A stretch of 64,000 bases of DNA from Kordia sp039026955 (lineage in GTDB: Bacteria > Bacteroidota > Bacteroidia > Flavobacteriales > Flavobacteriaceae): assembly GCA_039026955.1 (NCBI GenBank), contig JBCCLH010000007.1:62001-126000 (forward strand), in the 5' to 3' direction. This document shows, one piece after another, positions 16,584 through 25,897 of the stretch (the stretch's first letter is position 1; every line of letters starts with the position of its first letter). The notes below the pieces were generated by a model. That model was not told where the DNA came from. It did not search any database and worked only from the letters and a program-made list of their open reading frames with translations. The position numbers and the translations under genes were made by a program.

Positions 16584-17816
16584 TTAGTTGATTTTATAAC
16601 GTTCTAAACGTTTGGCTAGTTTTTCAAAAGTTGGCGCTACTTGCGCGTCTTTGTAAAATATGGCTTGCATGGCTGCTTGCGTATCGTCAAACCAACGTTC
16701 TTGTAAATTTACTTGGTATAGTTTTGCGTATTCGGCACTTTTTAAGAAGATGCTGAAGACAGGATCTTGATAAAAGTTGTTTTCTAGTGCGACACTTTTT
16801 CGAGTTGGCAACGCAATTTTAGAACTCGTCCAAATGCGCATTCCTTCTTTCCCTGCGAGATAGTTTACCAATTGCCAAGCATCTGACAAATGCTGCGTTT
16901 GCTTTGGAATAACATACGCATTGGTAAACGCTACTGTGGATTTGATTTTTCCCACAGGCAATTCGGCAATTTTATAATTTATGTCAGGATAACTTTCTTT
17001 GAGATACGGAATCATCCAAGCACCAGAATATGCCATAGCAACTTGTTTTCTTCCGAAGACGTCACCATTCCAGCCAGCGCCCATATCCGTTGGCATGGTT
17101 GCCATTCCTTCTTTGTAAAGTGAGATGAAAAATTCTACTGCTTCCACAAATTCAGGCGAACCAATGGTAACGTTTCCATCTTTGGAAATGATTTCTGCAT
17201 TGTTTTGAAATGCAAACGGCAATACCATGTCTATTGAAGGTTCTACGATGAATCCGTATTGGTCTATTTTGCCGTCGCCATCGGTATCTTTTGTCAATTT
17301 TTTGGAGTAGGATTTTAATTCTTCCCAAGTAGATGGCGGACCAGTCAATCCCGCAGCTTTTAGCATGTCTTCATTATAGAATAATACATAGGAATTAAAG
17401 TCTTTCGCAAATCCGTAATACTTTCCTTTGTGTTTGAACGCATCTTTAAATACAGGAAAAAAATCGTCTATATCAAATTCTGGAGAAGTTGTCATGACAG
17501 AGTCTAGCGGTTGCAATACATCAAAGGCTAAGTATGCAGGTGAAGTATCGCCTTTTAGCCAAAATACATCAGGTGCATTGCCTGTGCCCAACATTAATTG
17601 AATTTTCTCAGGATAATTCCCAGGAATGGGCTGATAATCAAATACGACATTTGGATGTTTTGTTGAGAAAGAATCTAGAGAAGCATTCACAATGCGTTCT
17701 TCTGTGGGACTCGATTGCCAGCTTGAAAAACGCATATTTTCAGACTGTTTAGCGCATCCAACAAATGTTAAAATAATAAGTGCAAAACTATAATAAGATA
17801 TTTTTTTGAAGTGCAT
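16584..17816 (-). CDS. Sugar ABC importer solute-binding lipoprotein (family 1)
   Basis: About 410 residues from the ATG at 17816; an upstream ATG at 17834 is possible, but the later one opens directly onto a lipoprotein signal with lipobox TFVGC. The fold is that of extracellular solute-binding protein family 1 (MalE-like): GTGNAPDVFWL, a central WNGDVFGRKQVAMAYSGAW ligand-cleft block, and an EF-hand-like loop DTDGDGKIDQYG. It would capture the sugar in the periplasm and hand it to the two permeases. It is the first gene of a five-gene operon divergent from an AraC regulator. Confidence 0.93.
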   Translation of the reverse strand: MHFKKISYYSFALIILTFVGCAKQSENMRFSSWQSSPTEERIVNASLDSFSTKHPNVVFDYQPIPGNYPEKIQLMLGTGNAPDVFWLKGDTSPAYLAFDVLQPLDSVMTTSPEFDIDDFFPVFKDAFKHKGKYYGFAKDFNSYVLFYNEDMLKAAGLTGPPSTWEELKSYSKKLTKDTDGDGKIDQYGFIVEPSIDMVLPFAFQNNAEIISKDGNVTIGSPEFVEAVEFFISLYKEGMATMPTDMGAGWNGDVFGRKQVAMAYSGAWMIPYLKESYPDINYKIAELPVGKIKSTVAFTNAYVIPKQTQHLSDAWQLVNYLAGKEGMRIWTSSKIALPTRKSVALENNFYQDPVFSIFLKSAEYAKLYQVNLQERWFDDTQAAMQAIFYKDAQVAPTFEKLAKRLERYKIN

Positions 17817-17974
17817 AATGACAAAACTAGCCAAAGTGTTTTAGGGTTTGTTTTTCTTTTTTTGCAAAAAACGACTCTATTTTTGCATAAATTAAAATTT
17901 TAACACACTATATTTGCTAATATTACATTGTTTGATTCAATAATAGGATTTCACACCGCAAATTACAATTGTAC

Positions 17975-18829
17975 ATGAAGTTAAGTTATCAGCATATAAA
18001 ATCAGCTTCCACAAAATTAACGATTAACGATTTTTGGGTGATTGAAAATGAGTTTGGTGTGCATTGGCATTATCATCCTGAGATTGAAATTTGTTATATA
18101 AAACAAGGATCGGGACATCGTATTGTGGGCGATTCTGTAAAGTCATTCACAGATGGCGATTTGGTATTGGTAGGAAGCAATTTGCCGCACTGTTGGATCA
18201 CCGACAAACTTTTTAACGAAAGTGATAAAAATATTGAAGTATTTGTGATACAGTTTACGGCGGATATTTTTAGTCTCAATGTGGAAGAATTGAAGCGTTT
18301 ACATGATTTTTTGATGCTGGCACAAAGAGGTTTGTCGTTTGATATAAATCAATCTCCTGAATTGGTTGAAAAGCTTTTACTGATTGAAGCTTCTGATGAT
18401 ATGAATAAATATATCAATTTACTACAGCTTTTGTTGAACATGAAAGAAGGGAATGCTTTTAGCATGTTGACGACGCCAAATTATACCATTCAGGCTTCCG
18501 ATAAAGCGGAACATCGCATTACGTTGGTATGCAATTACATTCAACAGCATTACAATAAAGCCATTTCTTTGGAAGAACTCGCCAAACTCGCTGCTATGAA
18601 TACCTCTTCGTTTAGTCGCTTTTTTAAAAGTAAAATAGGCAAAAGTCCTATTAATTATTTGAATGAAGTCCGGATGAACAATGCCTGTACAAACCTGGTC
18701 AACACCAAAGATAAAGTATACAAAATAGCGTATGATGTCGGTTTTCATAGTGTGGCGCACTTTAATAAACTCTTCCTAAATTACAAAGGACAAACGCCAA
18801 AAGCCTATCGAAACTCCATTCTTAAATAA
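17975..18829 (+). CDS. AraC-family transcriptional regulator
   Basis: About 284 residues starting at ATG 17975 (a TTG two codons upstream is also in frame). An N-terminal cupin sensor (HWHYHPEIEICYI, DGDLVLVGSNLPHCW) is followed by a C-terminal double helix-turn-helix (about 185-284) with ISLEELAKLAAMNTSSFSRF and the AraC signature around KIAYDVGFHSVAHFNKLF. It is divergent from the ABC importer operon, with a shared region of about 160 bp, so it most likely activates that operon in response to the imported sugar. A MITE-like element begins 7 bases after its stop. Confidence 0.93.
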   Translation: MKLSYQHIKSASTKLTINDFWVIENEFGVHWHYHPEIEICYIKQGSGHRIVGDSVKSFTDGDLVLVGSNLPHCWITDKLFNESDKNIEVFVIQFTADIFSLNVEELKRLHDFLMLAQRGLSFDINQSPELVEKLLLIEASDDMNKYINLLQLLLNMKEGNAFSMLTTPNYTIQASDKAEHRITLVCNYIQQHYNKAISLEELAKLAAMNTSSFSRFFKSKIGKSPINYLNEVRMNNACTNLVNTKDKVYKIAYDVGFHSVAHFNKLFLNYKGQTPKAYRNSILK

Positions 18830-18836
18830 TTAGCTT

Positions 18837-19030
18837 AGCGTAAGTTAGATATAACTATTTTATTAAATGTATAATAGTCAGCAACTTACAAGAATTGTCA
18901 AATCGAGCGCAGTCGAGATTCAATCGAAATTACAGCTTTTATTGTGTTCTCGACTGCGCTCGAACTGACAAGTATTTATTTTTCAGTCAATTACTAGTAA
19001 TTTGATGATTTCTTATATCGAACTCAAGTT
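18837..19030 (+). repeat. MITE-like element, copy 3 (194 bp)
   Basis: Same orientation as copy 1 and same length as copy 2. The terminal repeats are more diverged (left AGCGTAAGTTAGATATAA), and the flanking 5-mers AGCTT (18832-18836) and AGTTT (19031-19035) differ at one base, consistent with an older insertion. Both internal hairpin arms are intact. Confidence 0.78.
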
Positions 19031-19043
19031 AGTTTACACAAAA

Positions 19044-19057
19044 CGAAAACGATTTCG
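19044..19057. promoter_or_regulatory. LacI-type operator upstream of GH32
   Basis: CGAAAACGATTTCG, an imperfect palindrome with a central CG typical of LacI/GalR operators, lies 103 bases before the GH32 start. The identical 14-mer occurs upstream of SusC, with the lacI gene between the two targets. This supports, but does not prove, control of both by that regulator. Confidence 0.7.
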
Positions 19058-19159
19058 TAGAAAATATATAGCATTTACTACAAAATACTAGACACTTATA
19101 TTCTTTTATATCTATCTTGCTTTTAAGATATTTTAAGTGCATAATAAATCTTACTACCA

Positions 19160-20728
19160 GTGATTTCAATTCGAAAGATAATCATTTACAGTAGTAGCGT
19201 CATTTCTTGTTTTATGTTTCAAAACTATAGCTTTTTGCAGGAAGAATTATTAGGTGAAAACGAATTGTATCGTCCTAAAATACATTTCACACCCAAAAAC
19301 CATTGGATGAACGATCCGAATGGGATGTTTTATTTGAATGGAACATATCATCTATACTATCAATACTATCCTGACGGCAATGTTTGGGGACCGATGCACT
19401 GGGGACATGCAACGAGTGAAGATTTAATCTCTTGGAAAGAACATGCCATAGCTTTATACCCAGATGAGTTAGGCTATATTTTTTCAGGAAGTGCCGTGGT
19501 AGATTATCACAATACATCAGGCTTTGGAGATGGGACAAACGTACCTATCATCGCAATATTTACACATCACGATCCAGAAGGTGAGCAAAAAGGACAAATA
19601 AATTTTCAGACGCAAAGTATAGCGTATTCTTTGGATGAAGGTTTTACCTGGACAAAATACGAAGGAAATCCAGTAGTACCCAATCCAGGAATAAAGGATT
19701 TTAGAGATCCAAAAGTTGTATGGGATACTGAACGCTCACACTGGTTAATGATTTTATCCACCTACGCAGAGACTTTATTTTATAGTTCTAAAAATTTAAA
19801 AGAATGGAACTATGTATCATCGTTTGGTAAAGATTTTGGCGCTCATGGTGGCGTTTGGGAATGCCCAGATTTTTTCCGGCTAACCATAAAATCAACTGGT
19901 GAAACCAAATGGGTATTGCTTCAGAGTATCAACCCTGGTGCGCCAAATGGTGGCTCTGGAACTCAGTATTTTGTTGGTGATTTTGATGGAAATCAATTCA
20001 CAATAGATAAACGTTTTCAGAAACAATTGCAAAGTGAAGGAGCCATTTGGGTTGACTATGGAAGAGATAATTATGCAGGCGTAACTTGGTCTAATATTCC
20101 AGAAAATGATGGCAGACGCATTACAATTGCGTGGATGTCTAATTGGGATTATGCCCGCGAAGTACCTACAGAGCAGTGGAGAGGTAGTATGACCATTCCT
20201 CGAGAATTGTCGTTAACGATTGATGATCAAGGCGATTATGTGTTGACTTCGATACCTGTGGAAGAATTGAACTCTTCTTGTGAAATGGTAGAGGAAGTTA
20301 CTGAAGTAGCGAATGTGACACAATACGACATCAGCAAAGACAAGTTTGAAGCAACGCTCTTTTTTGAAATTGAACTCAGCGATCTAAAAGAAGATTCATA
20401 TGTGTTTTCATGGTCAAATAATACTGGTGATGTCTTAAAATTTGGATTGGATAATAAAAGGCATGCTTTTTTTGTAGATAAAACGAACTCCGGAACTAAA
20501 GATTTTTCCAAATCATTTTACAATATAGTTTCCAAACATGATGTAAAGAGACGCCATCAAAATATAAAATTGACCATATTGATCGATAAAACTTCGGTAG
20601 AAATATTTGCCAACGATGGCGAATTGGTATTTACCGAAATATTCTTCCCAAGTGCACCGATGACAAAATTAGCGGTAGCATCAAAAACACAGTTTACGAT
20701 CCATAATTTAAAAACATATAAATTTTAG
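19160..20728 (+). CDS. GH32 fructan hydrolase (levanase/inulinase/invertase type), lipoprotein
   Basis: A 522-residue beta-fructosidase. The GTG at 19160 is the only reasonable start in the open frame and yields a lipoprotein signal ending VISC. The catalytic triad is complete: nucleophile Asp52 in WMNDPNG, transition-state Asp183 in RDPK, and acid/base Glu234 in ECPDF. A five-bladed propeller is followed by a C-terminal beta-sandwich (about 370-520). It releases fructose from fructans or sucrose; the fructokinase starts 2 bases after its stop. Preceded by a LacI-type operator. Confidence 0.95.
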   Translation: MISIRKIIIYSSSVISCFMFQNYSFLQEELLGENELYRPKIHFTPKNHWMNDPNGMFYLNGTYHLYYQYYPDGNVWGPMHWGHATSEDLISWKEHAIALYPDELGYIFSGSAVVDYHNTSGFGDGTNVPIIAIFTHHDPEGEQKGQINFQTQSIAYSLDEGFTWTKYEGNPVVPNPGIKDFRDPKVVWDTERSHWLMILSTYAETLFYSSKNLKEWNYVSSFGKDFGAHGGVWECPDFFRLTIKSTGETKWVLLQSINPGAPNGGSGTQYFVGDFDGNQFTIDKRFQKQLQSEGAIWVDYGRDNYAGVTWSNIPENDGRRITIAWMSNWDYAREVPTEQWRGSMTIPRELSLTIDDQGDYVLTSIPVEELNSSCEMVEEVTEVANVTQYDISKDKFEATLFFEIELSDLKEDSYVFSWSNNTGDVLKFGLDNKRHAFFVDKTNSGTKDFSKSFYNIVSKHDVKRRHQNIKLTILIDKTSVEIFANDGELVFTEIFFPSAPMTKLAVASKTQFTIHNLKTYKF

Positions 20729-20730
20729 TC

Positions 20731-21612
20731 ATGTCCAATATTGTATGTTACGGAGAAGTGCTCTGGGATTTGTTTCCACAATACAAACGAATAGGAGGCG
20801 CACCACTCAATGTCGCCTTGCGATTGCAATCGTTGCACAATCAAGCGACACTTATAAGTGCCATTGGGAATGATGAGAACGGTCAAGGAATCGAAGACTA
20901 TTTAGTCAAAAATAACAGTCATACAGATTTCATTCAGAATAAAAAGGAGTATGCAACAGGAAATGTGCAGGTGAGTTTGGATGCTTCTGGCTCGGCAAGT
21001 TATTCTATTACAGAAAATGTAGCTTGGGATCATATTGAATTGACTGAGGAAATGATCACCTTAGTTAAAAACTCCGATATGTTTTTGTATGGAACGTTGG
21101 TTACGCGCAATACAAAATCCTATGAAACGTTGTTGGAGCTTATTAATGTTGCTCCTTACAAAGCTTTGGATATCAATCTACGACCGCCATTTTACACTAG
21201 AGAAATTCTCAACCAATTGATGAAGTCTGCCAACTTCTTAAAGATTAATGAAGAAGAGTACGAACTTATTTTTAAGTTGTTTGGTTTTGAACATGATACG
21301 GTAGAAACCGATTTGAAATTGCTGGCAGCAGCATACGATATAGATTCCATTTGTATGACAAAAGGCGCGGACGGCGTTGTCTTATATCATGAATCTGAAT
21401 TCTATCATGCTGAGGCTTATAAAGTTGAGGTAATAGATACAGTTGGCGCAGGCGATTCTTTTTTTGCCACACTTTTAGATGGATTATTAAAAAACATAGA
21501 TCCGTTAGAAGCCTTAAAAAAAGCTTGTGCCATTGGAGCGTTAGTCGCAAGTAAACAAGGTGCCAATCCGATGATTACTGAAGAAGCTATTCTGGAATTA
21601 ATGAATCAGTAG
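20731..21612 (+). CDS. Fructokinase, PfkB family
   Basis: A 293-residue ribokinase-fold kinase that would phosphorylate fructose released by the GH32 enzyme. The N-terminal GEVLWDLFP and GGAPLNVA and the C-terminal signature DTVGAGDSFFATLLDGLL, with catalytic base Asp242, match Bacteroidota fructokinases in fructan loci. It starts 2 bases after GH32 and its 3' end lies 5 bases from the convergent lacI stop. A dedicated fructose transporter gene is not seen here. Confidence 0.93.
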   Translation: MSNIVCYGEVLWDLFPQYKRIGGAPLNVALRLQSLHNQATLISAIGNDENGQGIEDYLVKNNSHTDFIQNKKEYATGNVQVSLDASGSASYSITENVAWDHIELTEEMITLVKNSDMFLYGTLVTRNTKSYETLLELINVAPYKALDINLRPPFYTREILNQLMKSANFLKINEEEYELIFKLFGFEHDTVETDLKLLAAAYDIDSICMTKGADGVVLYHESEFYHAEAYKVEVIDTVGAGDSFFATLLDGLLKNIDPLEALKKACAIGALVASKQGANPMITEEAILELMNQ

Positions 21613-21617
21613 TTATA

Positions 21618-22631
21618 TTATTTGGTAGACTCTCTAATCACCAACTCTGTGGGTACTGTGATGGTTTTATACGCAAACTCTCTATCCTCTTTTTTTGCTT
21701 GAATTTCATCTAACAATAAATCACAAGCATTCACTCCAATATCATATCCTGGTTGATCTACCGTAGTGAGCGTAGGCGTGCTGATTTTGGTAATAAACCA
21801 ATTACTAAATCCGATTATGGAAACTTTGCCAGGAATGTCAACTCCTAATTCTGTCAATCGCTTTAAAGCGCCCATAGCGACCAAATCCGTAAAACAAAAA
21901 ATACCATCTATATCCGGATGATCATTCAGAATTTCTAAAGCGATTTCATAGCCATCTTCATAGGACAAATTTTCCGCACTGTACACTAAATTTCTATCGA
22001 ACTCCATTCCGTTCACTAAAAGCGCTTTTTTATAGCCTTTCGCTCTATCAATAGTGGTTTGTGGTTTTAACGGTCCTCTAATATGTGCAATTCGTTTGCA
22101 TCCGCTTTTTATCAGATATTCAGTAGCTTTTGCCGCTGCGTCAATATCATCGATCAACACTTTAGAAGCATTGATGGATTTTGATATTTTATCATACAAC
22201 ACAATAGGCGTGCCTGCATCAATAGTAGCTTTGATGTGTGAATAATTCACCGTACTATCCGATAGCGATAACAAAATACCGTCTACATTTTTATCAATCA
22301 ATAATTTTAACTGATTCACTTCATCTTCATACGATTCTTCGGTAGGCAATACGAGTACTAAATAACCATTTTTTCGTGCGGTATCAATAACGCCTTTAAT
22401 GATGTGCGAAAAGAAATAATGTACCAACTCAGGAACAATAAGCCCAATCGTTTTCGATTCATTAGTACGCAAACCTTGTGCAAAAGAATTCGGATGGTAA
22501 TCTAAAGTCTTTGCAAGGGCTAATACTTTTTCTCTAGTTTTTGGGCTCACATCGGGATAACCCTTCAAAGCTTTGGATACTGTAGAGGGAGAAATTCCTA
22601 ATTCTTCGGCTATTTTCTTTAAGGTAGTCAC
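21618..22631 (-). CDS. LacI-family regulator of the fructan locus
   Basis: A 337-residue repressor. The N-terminal helix-turn-helix reads TLKKIAEELGISPSTVSKAL, followed by the hinge-helix region, and residues 60-335 form the periplasmic-binding-protein-like sensor (KTIGLIVPELVHYFF, SIIGFSNWFITKISTPTLTT). It lies between GH32-fructokinase and SusC-SusD, convergent with the former and divergent from the latter. Identical candidate operators at 19044-19057 and 22776-22789 flank it, so it probably controls both arms and possibly itself. Confidence 0.94.
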   Translation of the reverse strand: MTTLKKIAEELGISPSTVSKALKGYPDVSPKTREKVLALAKTLDYHPNSFAQGLRTNESKTIGLIVPELVHYFFSHIIKGVIDTARKNGYLVLVLPTEESYEDEVNQLKLLIDKNVDGILLSLSDSTVNYSHIKATIDAGTPIVLYDKISKSINASKVLIDDIDAAAKATEYLIKSGCKRIAHIRGPLKPQTTIDRAKGYKKALLVNGMEFDRNLVYSAENLSYEDGYEIALEILNDHPDIDGIFCFTDLVAMGALKRLTELGVDIPGKVSIIGFSNWFITKISTPTLTTVDQPGYDIGVNACDLLLDEIQAKKEDREFAYKTITVPTELVIRESTK

Positions 22632-22775
22632 TCTAATTAAATTTACACCATGAATCTAGTAAAAACAACAATAATATAAAAATTTGGTAACATAAATGAA
22701 AGATGCATAATTTTTAAGTGCTTAAAATGTGTAGTATGTAAAAAAATGCCTAAAATTCAAGATGCAACGAAAAAT

Positions 22776-22789
22776 CGAAAACGATTTCG
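22776..22789. promoter_or_regulatory. LacI-type operator upstream of SusC
   Basis: The same 14-mer as at 19044-19057. It sits 145 bases upstream of the lacI start and 117 bases upstream of the susC-like ATG, inside the 274-bp divergent intergenic region. No clear TAnnTTTG promoter box could be placed with confidence. Confidence 0.7.
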
Positions 22790-22905
22790 GTAAAAAATTG
22801 GGCTATTCTTTGCTCTTTTTTTTGATTACACTGAAATAAGTGTCAAATTACATAAGATTTGAGTCTAACTGGACTCCCTTAACTAACTTAAATAAACCCA
22901 ATAAT

Positions 22906-25884
22906 ATGAAAAAACAACTGTTGACAAAGCTGTTGTTGCTATCATTTCTTCTATGTGGTAGTATGGCAATGGCTCAATCAGTAAGTGGAACAGTTTCAGA
23001 CACTACTGGTCCTTTACCTGGTGCTAGTGTTCTTGTTAAAGGAACCGATAAGGGTACACAGACCAATTTTGATGGACAATTTACCTTAGATAACATGACT
23101 AACGGCGACGTGATTGTCTTTAGCTATGTTGGGTACAAAGCACAAGAAATTACCTATACTGGGCAACCCACAATCGATGTTACTTTAGAATCAGATACAG
23201 ATGCACTGAAAGAAGTAGTAATTATTGGTTATGGATCTACTACAGTTAGAGACGCCACAGGAGCGGTAGCCACAGTGAAAGCAGAAGAATTTAACAGAGG
23301 TATATTTACTTCTCCAAATGAGTTAATTCAAGGTAATGTTACCGGTGTGCAAGTTACTCAAGCTAGTGGTGAGCCTGGAGCAAGTTCATCCATACGAATT
23401 CGAGGTATTGGTTCTCCAAGAGCAGGAAACGATCCGCTAATTGTAGTTGATGGAGTAGCCTTAAATAATGCCATTCAAGGTGCAGGTGGTGAAGATTTAG
23501 GGTTTGGAACATCAACACCAAGAAACCCGCTTTCATTTATCAACCCAAATGATATTGAAACGTTAACAGTATTAAAAGATGCTTCTGCAACCGCAATTTA
23601 TGGTTCGCGAGCTTCGAATGGTGTAATTTTAGTAACCACTAAAAAAGGAAAATCTGGAAAACCTCGATTAGATTTCAGTACCAGTTTTGCTGTAGCAACA
23701 TTACGAAATGCTCCTGATGTATTAACTGGATCAGAGCACGCAGCATTGACAAACCAAATTGGTGGTACACCAGCAGGGAATGCAGATATCAATGGTATCG
23801 ACGAAATTACACGTACCGCAATTAGCCAAACGTACGATGCTTCTTTTGCTGCGGGTAATGACAAATCTAACTATAGACTTTCGTTAGGTATGCAAAACTT
23901 GGAAGGTATTGTAGACGGTACAGGACAAGATAGATATACAGCTAACTTTAGTGGTAAACTTCGCTTCTTTGAAGATGACAAACTAACAGTAAGTACCAAC
24001 ATTCAAGTTTCAGGAATTAATGATCAATTTCAAGCAATCTCAAACAATGCAGGTTTTGAAGGTTCGTTAATTGGAGCAGCATTACAGTGGAATCCAACAA
24101 GACCTTTATTCAATCCTGATGGTAGTTACAATCAGTTTTCTGATACAGAACCAAATCCAGTAGCATTTCAAGACTTTTATAATGACAATGCAGAAACGAC
24201 TAGGATTGTAGGAAACTTAACTGCGGAATATAAAATTACAAACGATTTATCATATAAAATGTTATTTGGTGTAGACCGATTCTTATCTACAAGAAGAAGT
24301 TCGTTATCACCAGACTTTAACCTACAAGGTAACTTCGGAATTGGTGTAGCAAGTGTTGTAAATTTGGAAGCATTCTCAAAAACATTTACACACACATTAA
24401 ACTATACAAAGCAATTCTCGGATAAAATTAATTTTAACGCATTACTAGGTTATGAAGCGGTATTAAATAGACGTTCAGGATCTACAATTGTTGCTAGAGG
24501 TTTTGATTCTGATCCAGGAAACTTAACAGATTTCTTAGCTTTTGCTACACAAAGACCAACTATTTCTTCGTTTGATGATCCAACCGATGATTTACAATCG
24601 TTCTTCACCAGAGCAGAAATTGGATATGACGGTAAATACATTTTAACGGTAAACTTCAGGGTCGATGGAGCTTCAAAGTTCGGTGAAAATAATAGATATG
24701 GATATTATCCATCAGCTGCATTTGCGTGGAATATTGATCAAGAGGACTTTATGCCAGACAGTTTCGATTTATTAAAACTACGATTAGGATACGGACAAGT
24801 AGGTAACTCTAACTTCCCTGCGGGTGCATCGTTAGAGCAATTCAACTTCTTCGTAGGTACAGACGGTAACTCAGCTTCACAACAATTTAACGCCTTCAAC
24901 CCTAACTTACAATGGGAAGTAGTGACAAACTACAACGTGGGTGTTGATTTCGGAATTTTAGATAACAAATTGACAGGAACTGTAGAATATTTCCATAGAG
25001 AAACACAAGACTTACTATTCCAAGTTGCAGCACCAGCACCAGCACCAGATGGTTTATTTAGCTGGACAAACTTACCAGGAAAAGTAATCAACAATGGTGT
25101 TGAATTATCATTAAATTATCAAGTAATTGATAATGAAGATTGGTCGTTTGATGTGACTACAAACATGTCATTCTTAAACAACGATGTACGTGATACAGGT
25201 TTTGGACCTAATGCAGTATTAATCGGAGCAACCAACGGTCAAGGTGGTGGTGTGCCAGTACAAAGAATTGCAGACGGACAACCATTATTTGCTTATTATT
25301 TGCCTATCTTTACAGGATACGATGCTAATGGGCTACCAACTTATCAAGATATAAATGGTGATGGTAATGGTACAACAGACTTAGTAGACAGAACTTTCGT
25401 AGGTGATCCAAACCCAGATTTCTTAATTGGATTACGTTTAGCAGGTCGTTACAAAAACTGGGATTTAACGGCGAACTTAAACGGTGCTTACGGACATGAA
25501 ATATTTAACAATACAGACAGTGCCTTGTTAGGAGTACGAAGCGCATTTCCATCAAGAAACGTAAGTGCTGATTTAGATGTCTTAAACATTGATGCAGGTG
25601 CAACTAACGCAGCTTCAACTCAGTTTTTAGAGTCAGGAGACTTTTTAAGATTAACAAGTTTATCTTTAGGATATAATGTGGATTTAGGAGAAACAGAATG
25701 GATCAACAGTTTACGATTCACGCTAACGGGTCAAAACCTATTTGTAATTACACCATATAGTGGTTTCGATCCAGAAGTAAACACGGTACAAACAAGCCCT
25801 GAAGGAGTTCCTTCATTCGGTATTGAGTACACGCCGTATCCATCTGCTTCTACATTTAGTTTAGGAATAAATGCTTCTTTTTAA
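22906..25884 (+). CDS. SusC/RagA-type TonB-dependent outer-membrane transporter
   Basis: About 992 residues from ATG 22906; a GTG-started extension from 22840 would put 22 residues before an otherwise standard signal peptide (MKKQLLTKLLLLSF... AMAQ), so the internal start is preferred. After the signal comes a carboxypeptidase-regulatory-like domain (GPLPGASVLVKGTDKGTQTN), then the SusC plug with IRIRGIGSPRAGNDPLIVVDG and SRASNGVILVTTKKGK, then the 22-strand barrel. It takes up fructan oligosaccharides together with the SusD partner that follows. A LacI-type operator lies upstream. Confidence 0.96.
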   Translation: MKKQLLTKLLLLSFLLCGSMAMAQSVSGTVSDTTGPLPGASVLVKGTDKGTQTNFDGQFTLDNMTNGDVIVFSYVGYKAQEITYTGQPTIDVTLESDTDALKEVVIIGYGSTTVRDATGAVATVKAEEFNRGIFTSPNELIQGNVTGVQVTQASGEPGASSSIRIRGIGSPRAGNDPLIVVDGVALNNAIQGAGGEDLGFGTSTPRNPLSFINPNDIETLTVLKDASATAIYGSRASNGVILVTTKKGKSGKPRLDFSTSFAVATLRNAPDVLTGSEHAALTNQIGGTPAGNADINGIDEITRTAISQTYDASFAAGNDKSNYRLSLGMQNLEGIVDGTGQDRYTANFSGKLRFFEDDKLTVSTNIQVSGINDQFQAISNNAGFEGSLIGAALQWNPTRPLFNPDGSYNQFSDTEPNPVAFQDFYNDNAETTRIVGNLTAEYKITNDLSYKMLFGVDRFLSTRRSSLSPDFNLQGNFGIGVASVVNLEAFSKTFTHTLNYTKQFSDKINFNALLGYEAVLNRRSGSTIVARGFDSDPGNLTDFLAFATQRPTISSFDDPTDDLQSFFTRAEIGYDGKYILTVNFRVDGASKFGENNRYGYYPSAAFAWNIDQEDFMPDSFDLLKLRLGYGQVGNSNFPAGASLEQFNFFVGTDGNSASQQFNAFNPNLQWEVVTNYNVGVDFGILDNKLTGTVEYFHRETQDLLFQVAAPAPAPDGLFSWTNLPGKVINNGVELSLNYQVIDNEDWSFDVTTNMSFLNNDVRDTGFGPNAVLIGATNGQGGGVPVQRIADGQPLFAYYLPIFTGYDANGLPTYQDINGDGNGTTDLVDRTFVGDPNPDFLIGLRLAGRYKNWDLTANLNGAYGHEIFNNTDSALLGVRSAFPSRNVSADLDVLNIDAGATNAASTQFLESGDFLRLTSLSLGYNVDLGETEWINSLRFTLTGQNLFVITPYSGFDPEVNTVQTSPEGVPSFGIEYTPYPSASTFSLGINASF

Positions 25885-25897
25885 AAAAAACAATAAT

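Noticed and set aside
22840..22905. Extended GTG start for the SusC-like gene
   Set aside because: It would place 22 residues ahead of a standard signal peptide that begins at ATG 22906.
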